The position numbers were made by a program, and so were the translations under genes. Positions 52,994 to 62,215 of a DNA stretch of 64,000 nucleotides are shown piece after piece; positions within the stretch are counted from its first letter, which is position 1; each line of letters opens with the position of its first letter. This DNA is from Arthrobacter sp. 18067 (GTDB taxonomy: Bacteria; Actinomycetota; Actinomycetes; Actinomycetales; Micrococcaceae). Under the pieces are notes generated by a model that worked only from the letters and a program-made list of their open reading frames with translations, had not been told where the DNA came from and made no database searches. The DNA is taken from assembly GCF_902706295.1 (NCBI RefSeq), contig NZ_CACSJJ010000017.1:1-64000 (forward strand). Direction: 5' to 3'.

Positions 52994-53252
52994 GGGAGAC
53001 GTCCTTCCTCGAGATCGTGCGTATGGAAGGGACAACGTTGGCCCCACCTTGCCTGCCCTGTGACGGGCACAACAAAGCGCTAGTAATTGGAATTGTAGGC
53101 CAGCCGATCCAGCGCAACGAACAGTTACGCAGACCTCTGGCCCCGGCTTGACCAGTGAACATCGGTATGCTGAGGTCCGGTTTCCGGGGTGCCACGACGC
53201 TGTGGACTGGGCCCTACGAGCGGTGACTCTGTTGCCCCTTTACCGGATGCGA

Positions 53253-54407
53253 CTACTTGGTGTCGCCTGCATCCGGTGTGGATCCGGGGGCCTTCCTTGC
53301 GGCAGTTGCAGCAGGTGTGGAATCCGTGGTGGACGCAGTGTCCTTCTCCGGTTTCCCTGCTGTTTCCTGCGGCTCGTCAACGTGGCCCGAATCGCTTTGG
53401 TTATCAGGGAGATTACCACGCGAACCAGTATCTGAGACAGATGCGTCCACATCATGACTGGTGACGCTCGTCACCGGAACAGGCTCATTTTCCTTCTTCT
53501 CTTCCGGCTCCCGCCCCGCCAAATAAGGGGTATCGGGCACGGGCCGGCCTCGCCGGCCCAGGATGAAGAAGATGGCCAGTGCCGCTATGAAGACAAAGAT
53601 GCTGGTCCAAACGTTGAGCCTGGTGGTAATGCCAAACAGATTGATCTGTTCGGCATCATCGATGCGCAGGGCCTCGATCCATACGCGGCCAAGGGTGTAG
53701 TACACCGCGTAGAGCCAGAAGAGCCGTCCCCACCGGAAGTTGAACTTCTTGTCCAGCATCAGCAGGATGGCCACGCCTGCGAGGTTCCACAGCATCTCGT
53801 AAAGGAACGTGGGGTGGAAGAGGGTATCCGCAGCCATGTCCGCCGGGAAATTAGCGTTGGCGGGATCAATCTCAAGTCCCCACGGCAGGGTGGTCGGAGC
53901 CCCGAAGAGTTCCTGGTTGAACCAGTTCCCCAAACGGCCGATTGCCTGGGCCAGCAGGAGTCCGGGCGCCGCTGCGTCCAGGAAGGCTGTCAGCTTGACG
54001 CCCGCACGCCGGCAACCAATCCATGCACCTACCGCACCGAGGATGACGGCACCCCAAATGCCCAAACCGCCGCGCTGGATCTGTGGAATCAGCGAGAGGT
54101 CGCCGGTGCCGTCAAAGCCCGGACCAAAGTACGCGTCAGGCGAAGAGAACACGTGGTAGAGGCGGCCGCCGATAATGCCGAAGGGAATCGCCCAGATGGC
54201 AATGTCCCACAGGCTTCCCTCGGGAGCACCGCGGCGCTTCCACCTGGCCGATGTCAGCCACAGGCCAACGATAATGCCCGCCAGAATGCAGAGGGCGTAA
54301 GCGTGGATACGCAACGTCCCCCACGGCAGCGGAATGTCGAAACCGGACCACGAAGGGCTCGGGATACTCATGGGGACCATTGCCGCTGCGTGAAGGACGG
54401 TCTGCAT
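53253..54407 (-). CDS. lgt: Prolipoprotein diacylglyceryl transferase
   Basis: A 384-residue membrane enzyme that attaches diacylglycerol to lipobox Cys. It has seven membrane segments, the signature IGRLGNWFNQELFG (about residues 150-163), HPTFLYEMLWN and, before these, the Lgt motif GGRLYHVF. The C-terminal extension of about 100 residues is polar, rich in Glu, Asp, Lys, Pro and Thr, and likely cytoplasmic and disordered, as common in actinobacteria. It lies 21 nt after trpA on the same strand, so it probably continues the trp transcript. ATG 54407 is used; internal Met codons follow (MVPM). Confidence 0.93.
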   Translation of the reverse strand: MQTVLHAAAMVPMSIPSPSWSGFDIPLPWGTLRIHAYALCILAGIIVGLWLTSARWKRRGAPEGSLWDIAIWAIPFGIIGGRLYHVFSSPDAYFGPGFDGTGDLSLIPQIQRGGLGIWGAVILGAVGAWIGCRRAGVKLTAFLDAAAPGLLLAQAIGRLGNWFNQELFGAPTTLPWGLEIDPANANFPADMAADTLFHPTFLYEMLWNLAGVAILLMLDKKFNFRWGRLFWLYAVYYTLGRVWIEALRIDDAEQINLFGITTRLNVWTSIFVFIAALAIFFILGRRGRPVPDTPYLAGREPEEKKENEPVPVTSVTSHDVDASVSDTGSRGNLPDNQSDSGHVDEPQETAGKPEKDTASTTDSTPAATAARKAPGSTPDAGDTK

Positions 54408-54428
54408 TCGCTTCGCTGTTTCCTTTTC

Positions 54429-55241
54429 CTAGGCTTCTGCAGCTGCGCGGCCCAGGCCGGCGCTGAGGTTCTTGGTGAGTTGCCCGACGGCGTCCACGCC
54501 GCCATCGCGGAGGGCCGCCACCAAGGCGGTTCCGACGATCACGCCGTCAGCGTAGGCGGCAATTTCGCGGACATGGTCCGGGTTGGAGACACCCAAGCCA
54601 ACGCACACGCGCTCGGCACCGGCACCGTGGGCACGGGCGACGACCTCTTCCGCGCTGCTGCTGACGGATTGGCGTGTGCCTGTCACTCCCATGATGGACA
54701 CAGCGTAGACGAACCCACGGCTGGCTTTCACAGTCATGTCGAGGCGTTCCGGCGTGGATGAAGGTGCCACAAGGAACACCCTGTCCAGTCCATATTTATC
54801 GGAGGCTTCAAACCACTCGGCTGCCTCGTCAGGGATGAGGTCCGGGGTGATGAGGCCGGCTCCCCCGGCTTCAGCGAGGCGACGGGAGAATTCGTCGACG
54901 CCCATGCGCATCACCGGGTTCCAGTACGTCATGACCAGTACGGCCGCGTCCGTGGCTGCGGTGATGCCGGCAACGACATCGAAAACGTTGGCGACACGGA
55001 ATCCGTTGGCGATCGCTTCGGTGGTAGCGGCCTGGATGACCGGGCCGTCCATCACGGGATCGGAGTACGGGATTCCAATTTCGATAAGGTCGGCTCCGTT
55101 GCGGGCCAAGGCGATTCCCGCCTCGATGCTTTCCTTGACCGTGGGGTATCCCGCGGGGAGGTAGCCAACCAAAGCGGAACGGCCTTCCGCCTTGGCACGA
55201 TCAATGGCGGCAGCGGATTTGCTGGCGAATTCTTCAGTCAT
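54429..55241 (-). CDS. trpA: Tryptophan synthase alpha chain
   Basis: A 270-residue TIM barrel that cleaves indole-3-glycerol phosphate to indole, which is channelled to TrpB. Catalytic Glu and Asp lie in ADLIEIGIPYSDPVMDGPVIQ (about residues 51-71). The phosphate-binding region GLGVSNPDHVREI and the GVIVGTALV strand follow. Its ATG overlaps the trpB stop by one base, a standard coupled trpBA arrangement. Confidence 0.96.
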   Translation of the reverse strand: MTEEFASKSAAAIDRAKAEGRSALVGYLPAGYPTVKESIEAGIALARNGADLIEIGIPYSDPVMDGPVIQAATTEAIANGFRVANVFDVVAGITAATDAAVLVMTYWNPVMRMGVDEFSRRLAEAGGAGLITPDLIPDEAAEWFEASDKYGLDRVFLVAPSSTPERLDMTVKASRGFVYAVSIMGVTGTRQSVSSSAEEVVARAHGAGAERVCVGLGVSNPDHVREIAAYADGVIVGTALVAALRDGGVDAVGQLTKNLSAGLGRAAAEA

Positions 55242-56617
55242 CAGTTCTGGTCCTCGTTGACATCCACGGCGGCTTCGGCGGTGCGCTCTGCGGGTCCCTT
55301 GGGCTTTCGCGTGGACAGCGTAGTGCCCTTGACGTGCCCTTCCTCATCCAACATGTTGAACCAGGCCGCGGCAGTCTCCACGTCCTTGTCTCCACGACCG
55401 GAAAGGTTGACGATCACGGTGACGTCGGAAGGGGTTTCCTTGCCTTCGGTGAGCCGCTTGCCGATCTTGATGGCACCAGCCAAGGCGTGCGAGGACTCGA
55501 TGGCGGGGATGATGCCTTCGGTCCGGCACAACAGGCTGAATGCGTCCATCGCTTCGGTATCGGTAACGGCCTCGTACGTTACCCGACCGATGTCGGCCAG
55601 GTACGAGTGCTCCGGACCCACGCTGGGGTAGTCCAGGCCCGCCGAAATGGAGTGGGATTCGATGGTCTGGCCATCTTCGTCCTGCATGAGGTAGGACCGT
55701 GCGCCGTGAAGGACTCCGGGACGGCCGAGGGAGATGGCTGCAGCGTGGCGGCCGGTCTCCACACCTTCGCCGCCGGCTTCGAAGCCGTAGATCTTCACGG
55801 AAGCATCATCGAGGAAAGCGTGGAACAAACCAATGGCGTTCGAGCCGCCACCGATACAGGCGCAGATGGCATCGGGGAGCTTGCCCGTCTGGTCCAGGAT
55901 CTGGCCGCGGGCTTCCTCTCCGATGACTTCGTGGAAGTAGCGGACCATAGCGGGGAACGGGTGGGCACCAGCTGCGGTTCCCAGAAGGTAGTGGGTGTGC
56001 TCTACGTTCGAAACCCAGTCGCGAAGGGCATCGTTGATGGCGTCCTTGAGTGTCTGGGATCCGTTGGTCACCGGCACCACAGTGGCGCCGAGCAGCTGCA
56101 TGCGGGCCACGTTCAAAGCCTGGCGCCGGCAATCCTCCGCGCCCATGTACACCACGCACTCGAGTCCCAACAGGGCTGCGGCCGTGGCACTGGCAACGCC
56201 GTGCTGTCCGGCTCCGGTCTCTGCGATCACGCGGGTCTTGCCCATGCGCTTGGCGAGGAGGGCCTGGCCAAGGACGTTGTTGATCTTGTGGGACCCGGTG
56301 TGGTTCAGGTCTTCGCGCTTAAGGAAGATGCGTGCTCCGCCGGCGTGCTCGGAGAAGCGCTTGGCTTCGGTGAGCAAGGAAGGCCTGCCGGAGTAGTTCT
56401 TGTTGAGGTCCTTGAGCTGCGCGATGAACTCGGGGTCGGCTTTGGCCTTCTCAAACGTGTCCTGGACTTCGTCGAGGGCGGCGATGAGAGACTCGGGCAT
56501 CCAACGACCGCCGTAGTTGCCGAAGTATGGCCCGGAGGCGTTGCGCAGCGAAGGGCCACCTTGCAGGAATGCGTCGGCCGCATTCTCTTCTGAGCCGGCT
56601 GTTGGCGCGTCGACCAT
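55241..56617 (-). CDS. trpB: Tryptophan synthase beta chain
   Basis: A PLP enzyme of about 458 residues joining indole and serine. The N-terminal core is GPYFGNYGGRWMPESL, the PLP Lys lies in NHTGSHKINNVLGQALLAKR, the phosphate-binding loop is GGGSNAIG, and the C-terminal ETAAAW is followed by a tail of about 45 residues. ATG 56617 (MVDAPTAG) is preferred because GGTGAG lies just upstream; GTG 56626 gives three more residues. About 110 nt separate it from trpC. Confidence 0.96.
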   Translation of the reverse strand: MVDAPTAGSEENAADAFLQGGPSLRNASGPYFGNYGGRWMPESLIAALDEVQDTFEKAKADPEFIAQLKDLNKNYSGRPSLLTEAKRFSEHAGGARIFLKREDLNHTGSHKINNVLGQALLAKRMGKTRVIAETGAGQHGVASATAAALLGLECVVYMGAEDCRRQALNVARMQLLGATVVPVTNGSQTLKDAINDALRDWVSNVEHTHYLLGTAAGAHPFPAMVRYFHEVIGEEARGQILDQTGKLPDAICACIGGGSNAIGLFHAFLDDASVKIYGFEAGGEGVETGRHAAAISLGRPGVLHGARSYLMQDEDGQTIESHSISAGLDYPSVGPEHSYLADIGRVTYEAVTDTEAMDAFSLLCRTEGIIPAIESSHALAGAIKIGKRLTEGKETPSDVTVIVNLSGRGDKDVETAAAWFNMLDEEGHVKGTTLSTRKPKGPAERTAEAAVDVNEDQN

Positions 56618-56731
56618 CAGTCTCACCGTCCTGTTCCAGTTAGTTCATTGGGTAGTTCCACTTGCCACAAGGCAGCCGCAGGCTCAAGCCCGGGCTGCCT
56701 TGCGGCTGTTCGCCGTGATTCAGTTACTTCC

Positions 56732-57550
56732 TCAGTTCCTGACGGCGATGGCGGCAGCTCCAGCTGCCTTGAATTCGGTGATGCGTTCGCGCGGCGTGGA
56801 GTCGCTGACCAGCGCCTCCCCCACCAGGATGGCGTTGGCGCCACCCGCTGCGTAATGCGATACGTCGTCGGCACCCCGGACGCCCGATTCGGCCACGATG
56901 ACGGCCTCGGCCGGAATCAATCCGGCCAGGGACCCGAAAACCGAGCGGTCGACGTCGAGCGTCTTCAGGTTGCGGACATTGATGCCAATGATCTTGGCCT
57001 GCGCCGCAACGGCGCGCTCAATCTCTTCTTCGGTGTGTGTTTCCACCAGCACGTTCATGCCGAGTTCGTGGCTCAAGGCGCTGAACTCCGCAAGCTCGGC
57101 GTCGGACAGTGCGGCGACGATGAGAAGGATGAGGTCGGCGCCATGGGCCCGGGCTTCCCAGATCTGGTACTCGTCAACCGTAAAGTCCTTGCGCAGCAAG
57201 GGCGTCTCGACGGCGGCGCGTACAGCATCGAGGTCCGCCAGCGAACCGCCGAAGCGGCGCTGTTCGGTGAGTACGCTGATGACGGACGCTCCACCGTCGG
57301 CGTACTGGACCGCGAGGGACGCGGGATCAGCGATCGGTGCCAGGTCGCCTTTGGAAGGGCTGCGACGCTTGATTTCTGCGATGACCTTGAGGTCGTTGCG
57401 GGCGGATGAGGGACCGCCCAAAGCTGCCCACGCATCGCGGGCCGGAGCGGCACTTGCGGCCCGGTCCTTCAGCTCCGCGAGGGATACGAGGCGGCTGCGC
57501 GCCTCCATCTCCTCCTTGACGCCAACAATGATGTCATCAAGAACGGTCAC
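56732..57550 (-). CDS. trpC: Indole-3-glycerol phosphate synthase
   Basis: A 272-residue TIM-barrel enzyme of tryptophan synthesis. Motifs: VIAEIKRRSPSKG (catalytic Lys, about 55-67), PLLRKDFTVDEYQIWEARAHGAD (second Lys and Glu), GINVRNLKTLDVD and VIVAESGV near the end. It is not fused to TrpF. It starts 2 nt after the small HGxxPAAW-type gene and belongs to the trpE-to-trpA block. Confidence 0.96.
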   Translation of the reverse strand: MTVLDDIIVGVKEEMEARSRLVSLAELKDRAASAAPARDAWAALGGPSSARNDLKVIAEIKRRSPSKGDLAPIADPASLAVQYADGGASVISVLTEQRRFGGSLADLDAVRAAVETPLLRKDFTVDEYQIWEARAHGADLILLIVAALSDAELAEFSALSHELGMNVLVETHTEEEIERAVAAQAKIIGINVRNLKTLDVDRSVFGSLAGLIPAEAVIVAESGVRGADDVSHYAAGGANAILVGEALVSDSTPRERITEFKAAGAAAIAVRN

Positions 57551-57552
57551 GA

Positions 57553-57825
57553 TTAGTGGCCGTTGTTCTGCAGCTTGCTGCCGCCAACTCCGTAGCCCGC
57601 CTTGCGCATGACGCCGCCCACAATGAGGCCAATGACCATGACAACCAGGCCACCAACGAAGATCGGGGTGCTGGCGATAACGAAAGCGATGGAGGAAATC
57701 AGCGCACCGACCAGCATCACAAGTACGCAGGTCCAGGCAGCCGGGCTGTTTCCGTGGCCGATGGCGTCAGCGTGGCTGGCCATGGTGGATTCAGCTTGGT
57801 TTGCGGACACTGTGGTTTTGCTCAT
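57553..57825 (-). CDS. HGxxPAAW-type small membrane protein
   Basis: A 90-residue protein with the HGNSPAAW motif at about 24-31. Two transmembrane helices (LVMLVGALISSIAFVIAS and FVGGLVVMVIGLIVGGVM) and a basic Gly-rich end (RKAGYGVGGSKLQNNGH) follow. The HGxxPAAW family is conserved in actinobacteria next to trpC; its function is unknown. It overlaps no neighbour but is 2 nt from trpC, so it is almost certainly co-transcribed. Confidence 0.9.
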   Translation of the reverse strand: MSKTTVSANQAESTMASHADAIGHGNSPAAWTCVLVMLVGALISSIAFVIASTPIFVGGLVVMVIGLIVGGVMRKAGYGVGGSKLQNNGH

Positions 57826-57956
57826 GTGAAATCTCCTCAGGATGAATACTGCTTACATTCTGCCATTTATTGACGGCGTCCGGGACATCGTCCGACGTCA
57901 GGACAGGCGTGTGGGCTTTTGTTGCGCACTGCCTGCCCGAAAGCCAGTTTGGCTGC

Positions 57957-58562
57957 CTACGTGGGATCTTCACCGCGCGACAGGCTGTCCCAGCTGTCAA
58001 TCTCGTCCACAGGCCCGCTGCTGCTCTTCCGGCCCCGGGTGCCGGCGTCGTATTTGGTCCGCGAGGTCCAATGGCGCCCGGCCAGCGGCAGGACAATGGC
58101 ACAGACAACCAGGAGAGATCCGGCAACGATGGCCAGGACCGGGAACGCCGTGGCGGCCGCGTCGGCCTGTCCGCCCGAGACCCCCGTTGCGGCCGCGATG
58201 GACCCTTGCGCGGCACCCAACGGGTCAAGAAGTACAGTCACTGCGGCCAGAATGATTCCGGCCGCCGACAAGACGATGAGGACTGCAATGATCCAGCGGG
58301 CAATTTTTCCGGCGATGGAAGCGGCGAGCCCGCCTGCCAAGGCGACAACTGCCAGCGCAGTGACGGCAGTGGCCGCCTTGCTCCCTTGGACGTGGAGGTC
58401 GCTGTTGGACGCTCCCGTGGGATCGAGTTGCACTTCGATCCAGGTCTGCGTCGTGGCCCCGAACACTGCCAAGGCCAGAATTGTCGTGGCAAGGACCAGC
58501 GTCGATTTGCGTGCCCAGCGCGGGGGCTGCCTGACCGGAGCCGCAGAAGATGCCGTGCTCAT
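57957..58562 (-). CDS. Trp-operon-associated membrane protein
   Basis: A 201-residue protein with four membrane segments (for example TLVLATTILALAVFGATTQTW and ITAVTALAVVALAGGLAA-like stretches) and a polar C-terminal tail. It matches the actinobacterial Trp biosynthesis-associated transmembrane family (Trp_oprn_chp), located between trpE and trpC. Function is unknown. Its ATG overlaps the trpE stop by 4 nt, so it is translationally coupled to anthranilate synthase. Confidence 0.88.
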   Translation of the reverse strand: MSTASSAAPVRQPPRWARKSTLVLATTILALAVFGATTQTWIEVQLDPTGASNSDLHVQGSKAATAVTALAVVALAGGLAASIAGKIARWIIAVLIVLSAAGIILAAVTVLLDPLGAAQGSIAAATGVSGGQADAAATAFPVLAIVAGSLLVVCAIVLPLAGRHWTSRTKYDAGTRGRKSSSGPVDEIDSWDSLSRGEDPT

Positions 58563-60142
58563 AGGGCGGAAGTCCCGTCGTCGAGGGTGTCGGCGTTCCG
58601 CACCGTTTCAGCGGAAATGTTCTGCAGCGATCCCGCGGTGTGGACGGCGCGCAACGGCGCAGCTGCCTTGTTCACCGTCTCCAGCGCTTCGGAAGGCTTG
58701 TGTGAATCGGCCACGATTCCACCACCGGCCTGTACATAAGCACGGCCTTCCCGGAGCAGCGCGGACCTGATGGCGATGGCCATGTCCATATCGCCAGCGA
58801 AGTCCAGGTAGCCAACCACGCCACCGTAGATGCCGCGTCGGTGGGGTTCCAGTTCGTCAAGCAGGCGCAGCGCACGCGGCTTGGGAGCCCCGGACAGGGT
58901 GCCTGCCGGGAACGTTGCCTTCAGGACGTCGTAGGCCTTGGCATGGGGAGCGAGCTCCCCCACCACGGTGGACACGAGGTGCATGATGTGGCTGAACCGC
59001 TCCACTTCCATGAATTGCGTGACGTCCACCGTGCCGGCGACGCAGACCTTGGAGAGATCGTTGCGCGAGAGGTCCACCAACATCAGGTGCTCGGCGCGCT
59101 CTTTCTGATCGGCCAGCAACTCCGTGGCGAGGGCTTTATCGGCCTCCACTGTCTTTCCACGGGGGCGCGAGCCGGCGATGGGGTGGGTGATGACTTCCTC
59201 ACCGGTCACCGTGACCAAAGCCTCCGGTGATGAGCCCACAATCGAGTACTCGCGTCCGTCCGCATCCTCCAGGCTGAAGAGGTACATATACGGGCTGGGG
59301 TTGGTATTGCGCAGGACACGGTAAACATCCAGGGGGTCCGCGGCGCACTCCATCTCGAAGCGGCGGGAGATCACCACTTGGAACACCTCGCCGTCAACAA
59401 TGGCTTCCTTGCCGCGGTCGATGGCCTCAAGGTACTTGGCTTCATCCCAGCGCTCCTGCACGCTGGAGGCAAAGTCCAGCGCAGCAGTTTCCAGCACGGA
59501 GACCGGCTGGGCAACAGGAGTGCTGATCTGGTCCAGCAGGCCCTTCACCCGTGCCACGGCGTCGTGCCAGGCGTCATCGACACGCTCGGAGCTGTCATCA
59601 AAGTTGATGGCGTTGGCGATCAGGAGGACGGTACCGTCCATGTTGTCGTGCACAGCCATGTCGGTGACCAGGTTCAGTGCCATTTCCGGCAGCTGCAGGT
59701 CGTCCTCGGGCGGGGATGTCAGCCGCTCCCAGTGACGGACGGCTTCCCATCCGAGGAAGCCAACCAAACCGGAGGTGAAAGGCGGCAATCCCTCAAAGCG
59801 ATCGGTCTGCAGTGCAGCAACGGTGTCCCGCACCGCGTCAACAGGGTTGCCGGAGACGGGAACGCCAACCGGCGGCTCACCGATCCAATGGGCCTGGCCG
59901 TCTTTCGTTGTCAGGGTGGCCCTGGATTTTGACCCAATGAAGGAGTAGCGCGACCACGCGCCGCCAACTGCCGCGGATTCCAGGAGGAACGTGCCGGGTT
60001 GGCCCTTGGCCAGCTTCCGGTACAGCCCAATGGGGGTCTCGGCGTCTGCCAGGACCTTGAGTCGGACAGGGATGACACGGCTGTGGACGGCGAGTTCGCG
60101 GAACTCTTCCAGGCCCGGGCTGATGATTCCAAGGTCCTGCAT
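58559..60142 (-). CDS. trpE: Anthranilate synthase component I
   Basis: A 527-residue chorismate-utilising enzyme. The N-terminal regulatory LLES motif (FLLESAAVGG, about 52-61) is where tryptophan feedback inhibition acts in known TrpE. The catalytic domain has EVFQVVISRRFE, EEVITHPIAGSRPRGKT, DLSRNDLSKVC and TFPAGTLSGAPKPRALRLLDELEP. The glutaminase TrpG is not fused and not nearby. It is first of the trp block, 57 nt after hisI, with no leader peptide seen in that gap. Confidence 0.96.
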   Translation of the reverse strand: MQDLGIISPGLEEFRELAVHSRVIPVRLKVLADAETPIGLYRKLAKGQPGTFLLESAAVGGAWSRYSFIGSKSRATLTTKDGQAHWIGEPPVGVPVSGNPVDAVRDTVAALQTDRFEGLPPFTSGLVGFLGWEAVRHWERLTSPPEDDLQLPEMALNLVTDMAVHDNMDGTVLLIANAINFDDSSERVDDAWHDAVARVKGLLDQISTPVAQPVSVLETAALDFASSVQERWDEAKYLEAIDRGKEAIVDGEVFQVVISRRFEMECAADPLDVYRVLRNTNPSPYMYLFSLEDADGREYSIVGSSPEALVTVTGEEVITHPIAGSRPRGKTVEADKALATELLADQKERAEHLMLVDLSRNDLSKVCVAGTVDVTQFMEVERFSHIMHLVSTVVGELAPHAKAYDVLKATFPAGTLSGAPKPRALRLLDELEPHRRGIYGGVVGYLDFAGDMDMAIAIRSALLREGRAYVQAGGGIVADSHKPSEALETVNKAAAPLRAVHTAGSLQNISAETVRNADTLDDGTSAL

Positions 60143-60199
60143 GGCTATTTCTCCGCCTTTTGTCTGAGGTGGTGCGTCAGTGGAAAGTTAGTGGGTGCC

Positions 60200-60616
60200 T
60201 TAGTCGCGGTGGCCCGTAACGACTGTGAAGTCGCGACCATCAAAGCAGGTCCGGGTTCCGGTGTGGCAGGCTGCGCCGATCTGGTCCACGCGGATCAGGA
60301 GGGCGTCGCCGTCGCAGTCAAGGGCGACAGACTTCACGAACTGTACGTGTCCGGAGGTGTCGCCCTTGCGCCAGTACTCCTGGCGGGAGCGCGAATAAAA
60401 TGTCACGCGACCTGTGGTCATGGTGCGGTGCAGTGCCTCGTCATCCATCCAACCAAGCATGAGCACCTCGCTGGTATCGTGCTGCTGCACAATCGCAGCT
60501 ACAAGCCCGGACGAATCACGTTTGAGGGCGCTGGCGATCTCCTGCGGCAACGGGCTCGCGGCGTCGCTGGAAAGCTCCATGGCGGGAGAGGGGCTGGGGG
60601 CGGACTGCTCTGACAT
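60200..60616 (-). CDS. hisI: Phosphoribosyl-AMP cyclohydrolase
   Basis: A 138-residue enzyme of histidine synthesis that opens the adenine ring of PR-AMP. Core motifs: LMLGWMDDEALHRTMTTGRVTFYSRSRQEYWRKGDTSGH, metal-binding VALDCDGDALLIRVDQIGAACHTG and C-terminal RTCFDG. The start is ATG 60616 (MSEQS); the open frame extends much further upstream but into the divergent gene. It is divergent from the gene at 60706 and is the first gene of the hisI-trp transcript. Confidence 0.95.
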   Translation of the reverse strand: MSEQSAPSPSPAMELSSDAASPLPQEIASALKRDSSGLVAAIVQQHDTSEVLMLGWMDDEALHRTMTTGRVTFYSRSRQEYWRKGDTSGHVQFVKSVALDCDGDALLIRVDQIGAACHTGTRTCFDGRDFTVVTGHRD

Positions 60617-60705
60617 CAGATCAAGTCTAGTGCCTTTGCCGGGAGCTGGATTCTGCGGCGGTTCCACTGCGCAAGAGCGCTCTGATCGTGCTAGTTTCAC
60701 AAGTG

Positions 60706-61350
60706 ATGCATTTCGTCGATCCTTCCCGAGAAGTACTGGCCGAAACCCTGCTGGCGGCCGGACCTGACTCCCCCACGCTCTGCGAAGGGTGGCAGACCCG
60801 GGATCTTGCTGCGCATTTATATCTGCGCGAACGGAAGATCGCAGTGGGCCTCGGACTCCTGATCCCAAGCCTGGGCAAGGCCAGCGAAAAAGCCACCTCC
60901 AAGCTTGCCGCCAAACTAAAGAGCTCGGACGCCTACGCGGACCTGGTCAAGACATTCCGCGCCGGCCCTCCGGCCCTTTCCCCCTTGAAGATCAAGGCCC
61001 TGGATGAGACGTCCAACCTCATCGAGTACTTCGTGCACACCGAAGACATCCGCCGTGCAGGTGATCGGTGGGCACCGCGGGCGCTCGACGAAGCATACTC
61101 GGACGCCCTCTGGGATGAGTTGATCAAACGGGCCGCTTTCCTCTACCGCGGCGTGGACCTCGGCATTGTTCTGGTGCGGCCCACCGGCCCGCGGCATGTA
61201 GCCAAGCGGGCTCCCGTTTCCGTTGCGATCGTTGGCGAACCGGGCGAGCTGCTCATGCATGCGCACGGTCGCACCAGCCAGGCCCTGGTCACGTTCGAAG
61301 GCCAGCCGGACGCCGTCGCGCTTCTGCAGTCCGCAGACATCGGCCTTTAA
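60706..61350 (+). CDS. TIGR03085-type DinB/maleylpyruvate-isomerase-fold protein
   Basis: A 214-residue protein with the actinobacterial TIGR03085 layout. The N-terminal four-helix domain contains LCEGWQTRDLAAHLYLRERK, NLIEYFVHTEDIRRAGDRW follows, and the C-terminal beta part contains GEPGELLMHAHGRTSQALVTFEG. His residues (AAHL, YFVHTED) could bind metal as in mycothiol-dependent maleylpyruvate isomerase relatives. The function is unproven. The start is placed at ATG 60706; a GTG at 60688 is possible. Confidence 0.82.
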   Translation: MHFVDPSREVLAETLLAAGPDSPTLCEGWQTRDLAAHLYLRERKIAVGLGLLIPSLGKASEKATSKLAAKLKSSDAYADLVKTFRAGPPALSPLKIKALDETSNLIEYFVHTEDIRRAGDRWAPRALDEAYSDALWDELIKRAAFLYRGVDLGIVLVRPTGPRHVAKRAPVSVAIVGEPGELLMHAHGRTSQALVTFEGQPDAVALLQSADIGL

Positions 61351-61352
61351 TC

Positions 61353-61394
61353 CAGCAATGGAGGGTCACCTGCAGGGTGGCCCTCCATTGCTGC
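61353..61394. terminator. Bidirectional terminator
   Basis: AGCAATGGAGGG...CCCTCCATTGCT with an inner CACC/GGTG stem between the convergent TIGR03085-type gene and hisF. About 17 bp of pairing. Confidence 0.78.
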
Positions 61395-61407
61395 TTAAGC
61401 TGTCGAA

Positions 61408-62184
61408 CTAGCGGACCTCGAAGCCGGCCCCGCGGATAGCGGCCTTGACCTGGGCGATCATATCGTCCGGTCCAAAGTGAAACACTGAGGCCGCCAGTAC
61501 GGCATCAGCACCGGCTTCCACGGCGGGCGGGAAATGTGCAGGCTCCCCCGCACCACCGGACGCAATGATCGGTATGTTCACCGCAGCGCGGACCAAGCGG
61601 ATCAATTCGAGATCGAAGCCGTCCTTGGTGCCGTCGGCGTCGATCGAGTTGAGCAGGATTTCCCCTACACCCCGGTCTGCCGCTTCTTTGGCCCAGGCGA
61701 CGGCGTCGATGCCGGTTCCGGTACGGCCACCGTGGGTGGTCACTTCAAAACCGGACGACGTCGGGATGTCACCGTCGCGGGTACGGCGCGCATCAACCGA
61801 GAGCACCAGGACCTGCGAGCCGAAGTGGCGGGTGATCTCGTCGATGACTTCGGGCCGGGCAACCGCTGCGGTGTTGATGGATGCCTTGTCCGCACCGAAG
61901 CGCAGGAGCTTGTCCACCTCAGCAACGCCACGAACGCCACCGCCCACGGTCAGGGGAATGAACACTTCCTCTGCCGTGCGGCGCACGACGTCGAACGTTG
62001 TTTCGCGGTTACCGGACGAGGCAGTGACGTCCAGGAATGTCAGTTCGTCGGCCCCGCCGTTGTCGTAACGGTGCGCGAGTTCCACCGGATCACCGGCATC
62101 GCGGAGGCCTTCAAAGTTGACGCCTTTGACGACGCGGCCCGCGTCGACATCCAGGCAGGGGATGACACGTACGGCTACAGCCAT
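61408..62184 (-). CDS. hisF: Imidazole glycerol phosphate synthase subunit HisF
   Basis: A 258-residue TIM barrel forming IGP and AICAR with ammonia from HisH. Catalytic Asp residues occur in VIPCLDVDAGRVVKGVNFEG (about Asp11) and LNSIDADGTKDGFD (about Asp130). Phosphate loops are TVGGGVRGV and IIASGGAGEPAHF. It lies 31 nt after hisG; HisH and HisA are outside the window. Confidence 0.96.
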   Translation of the reverse strand: MAVAVRVIPCLDVDAGRVVKGVNFEGLRDAGDPVELAHRYDNGGADELTFLDVTASSGNRETTFDVVRRTAEEVFIPLTVGGGVRGVAEVDKLLRFGADKASINTAAVARPEVIDEITRHFGSQVLVLSVDARRTRDGDIPTSSGFEVTTHGGRTGTGIDAVAWAKEAADRGVGEILLNSIDADGTKDGFDLELIRLVRAAVNIPIIASGGAGEPAHFPPAVEAGADAVLAASVFHFGPDDMIAQVKAAIRGAGFEVR

Positions 62185-62215
62185 GTGCTGCTCCTAGATT
62201 CTGTTGTGACGCGGG

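Noticed and set aside
60143..60199. Trp leader peptide or attenuator before trpE
   Set aside because: The gap is 57 nt with no run of Trp codons and no competing hairpins; trpE appears to be read through from hisI.
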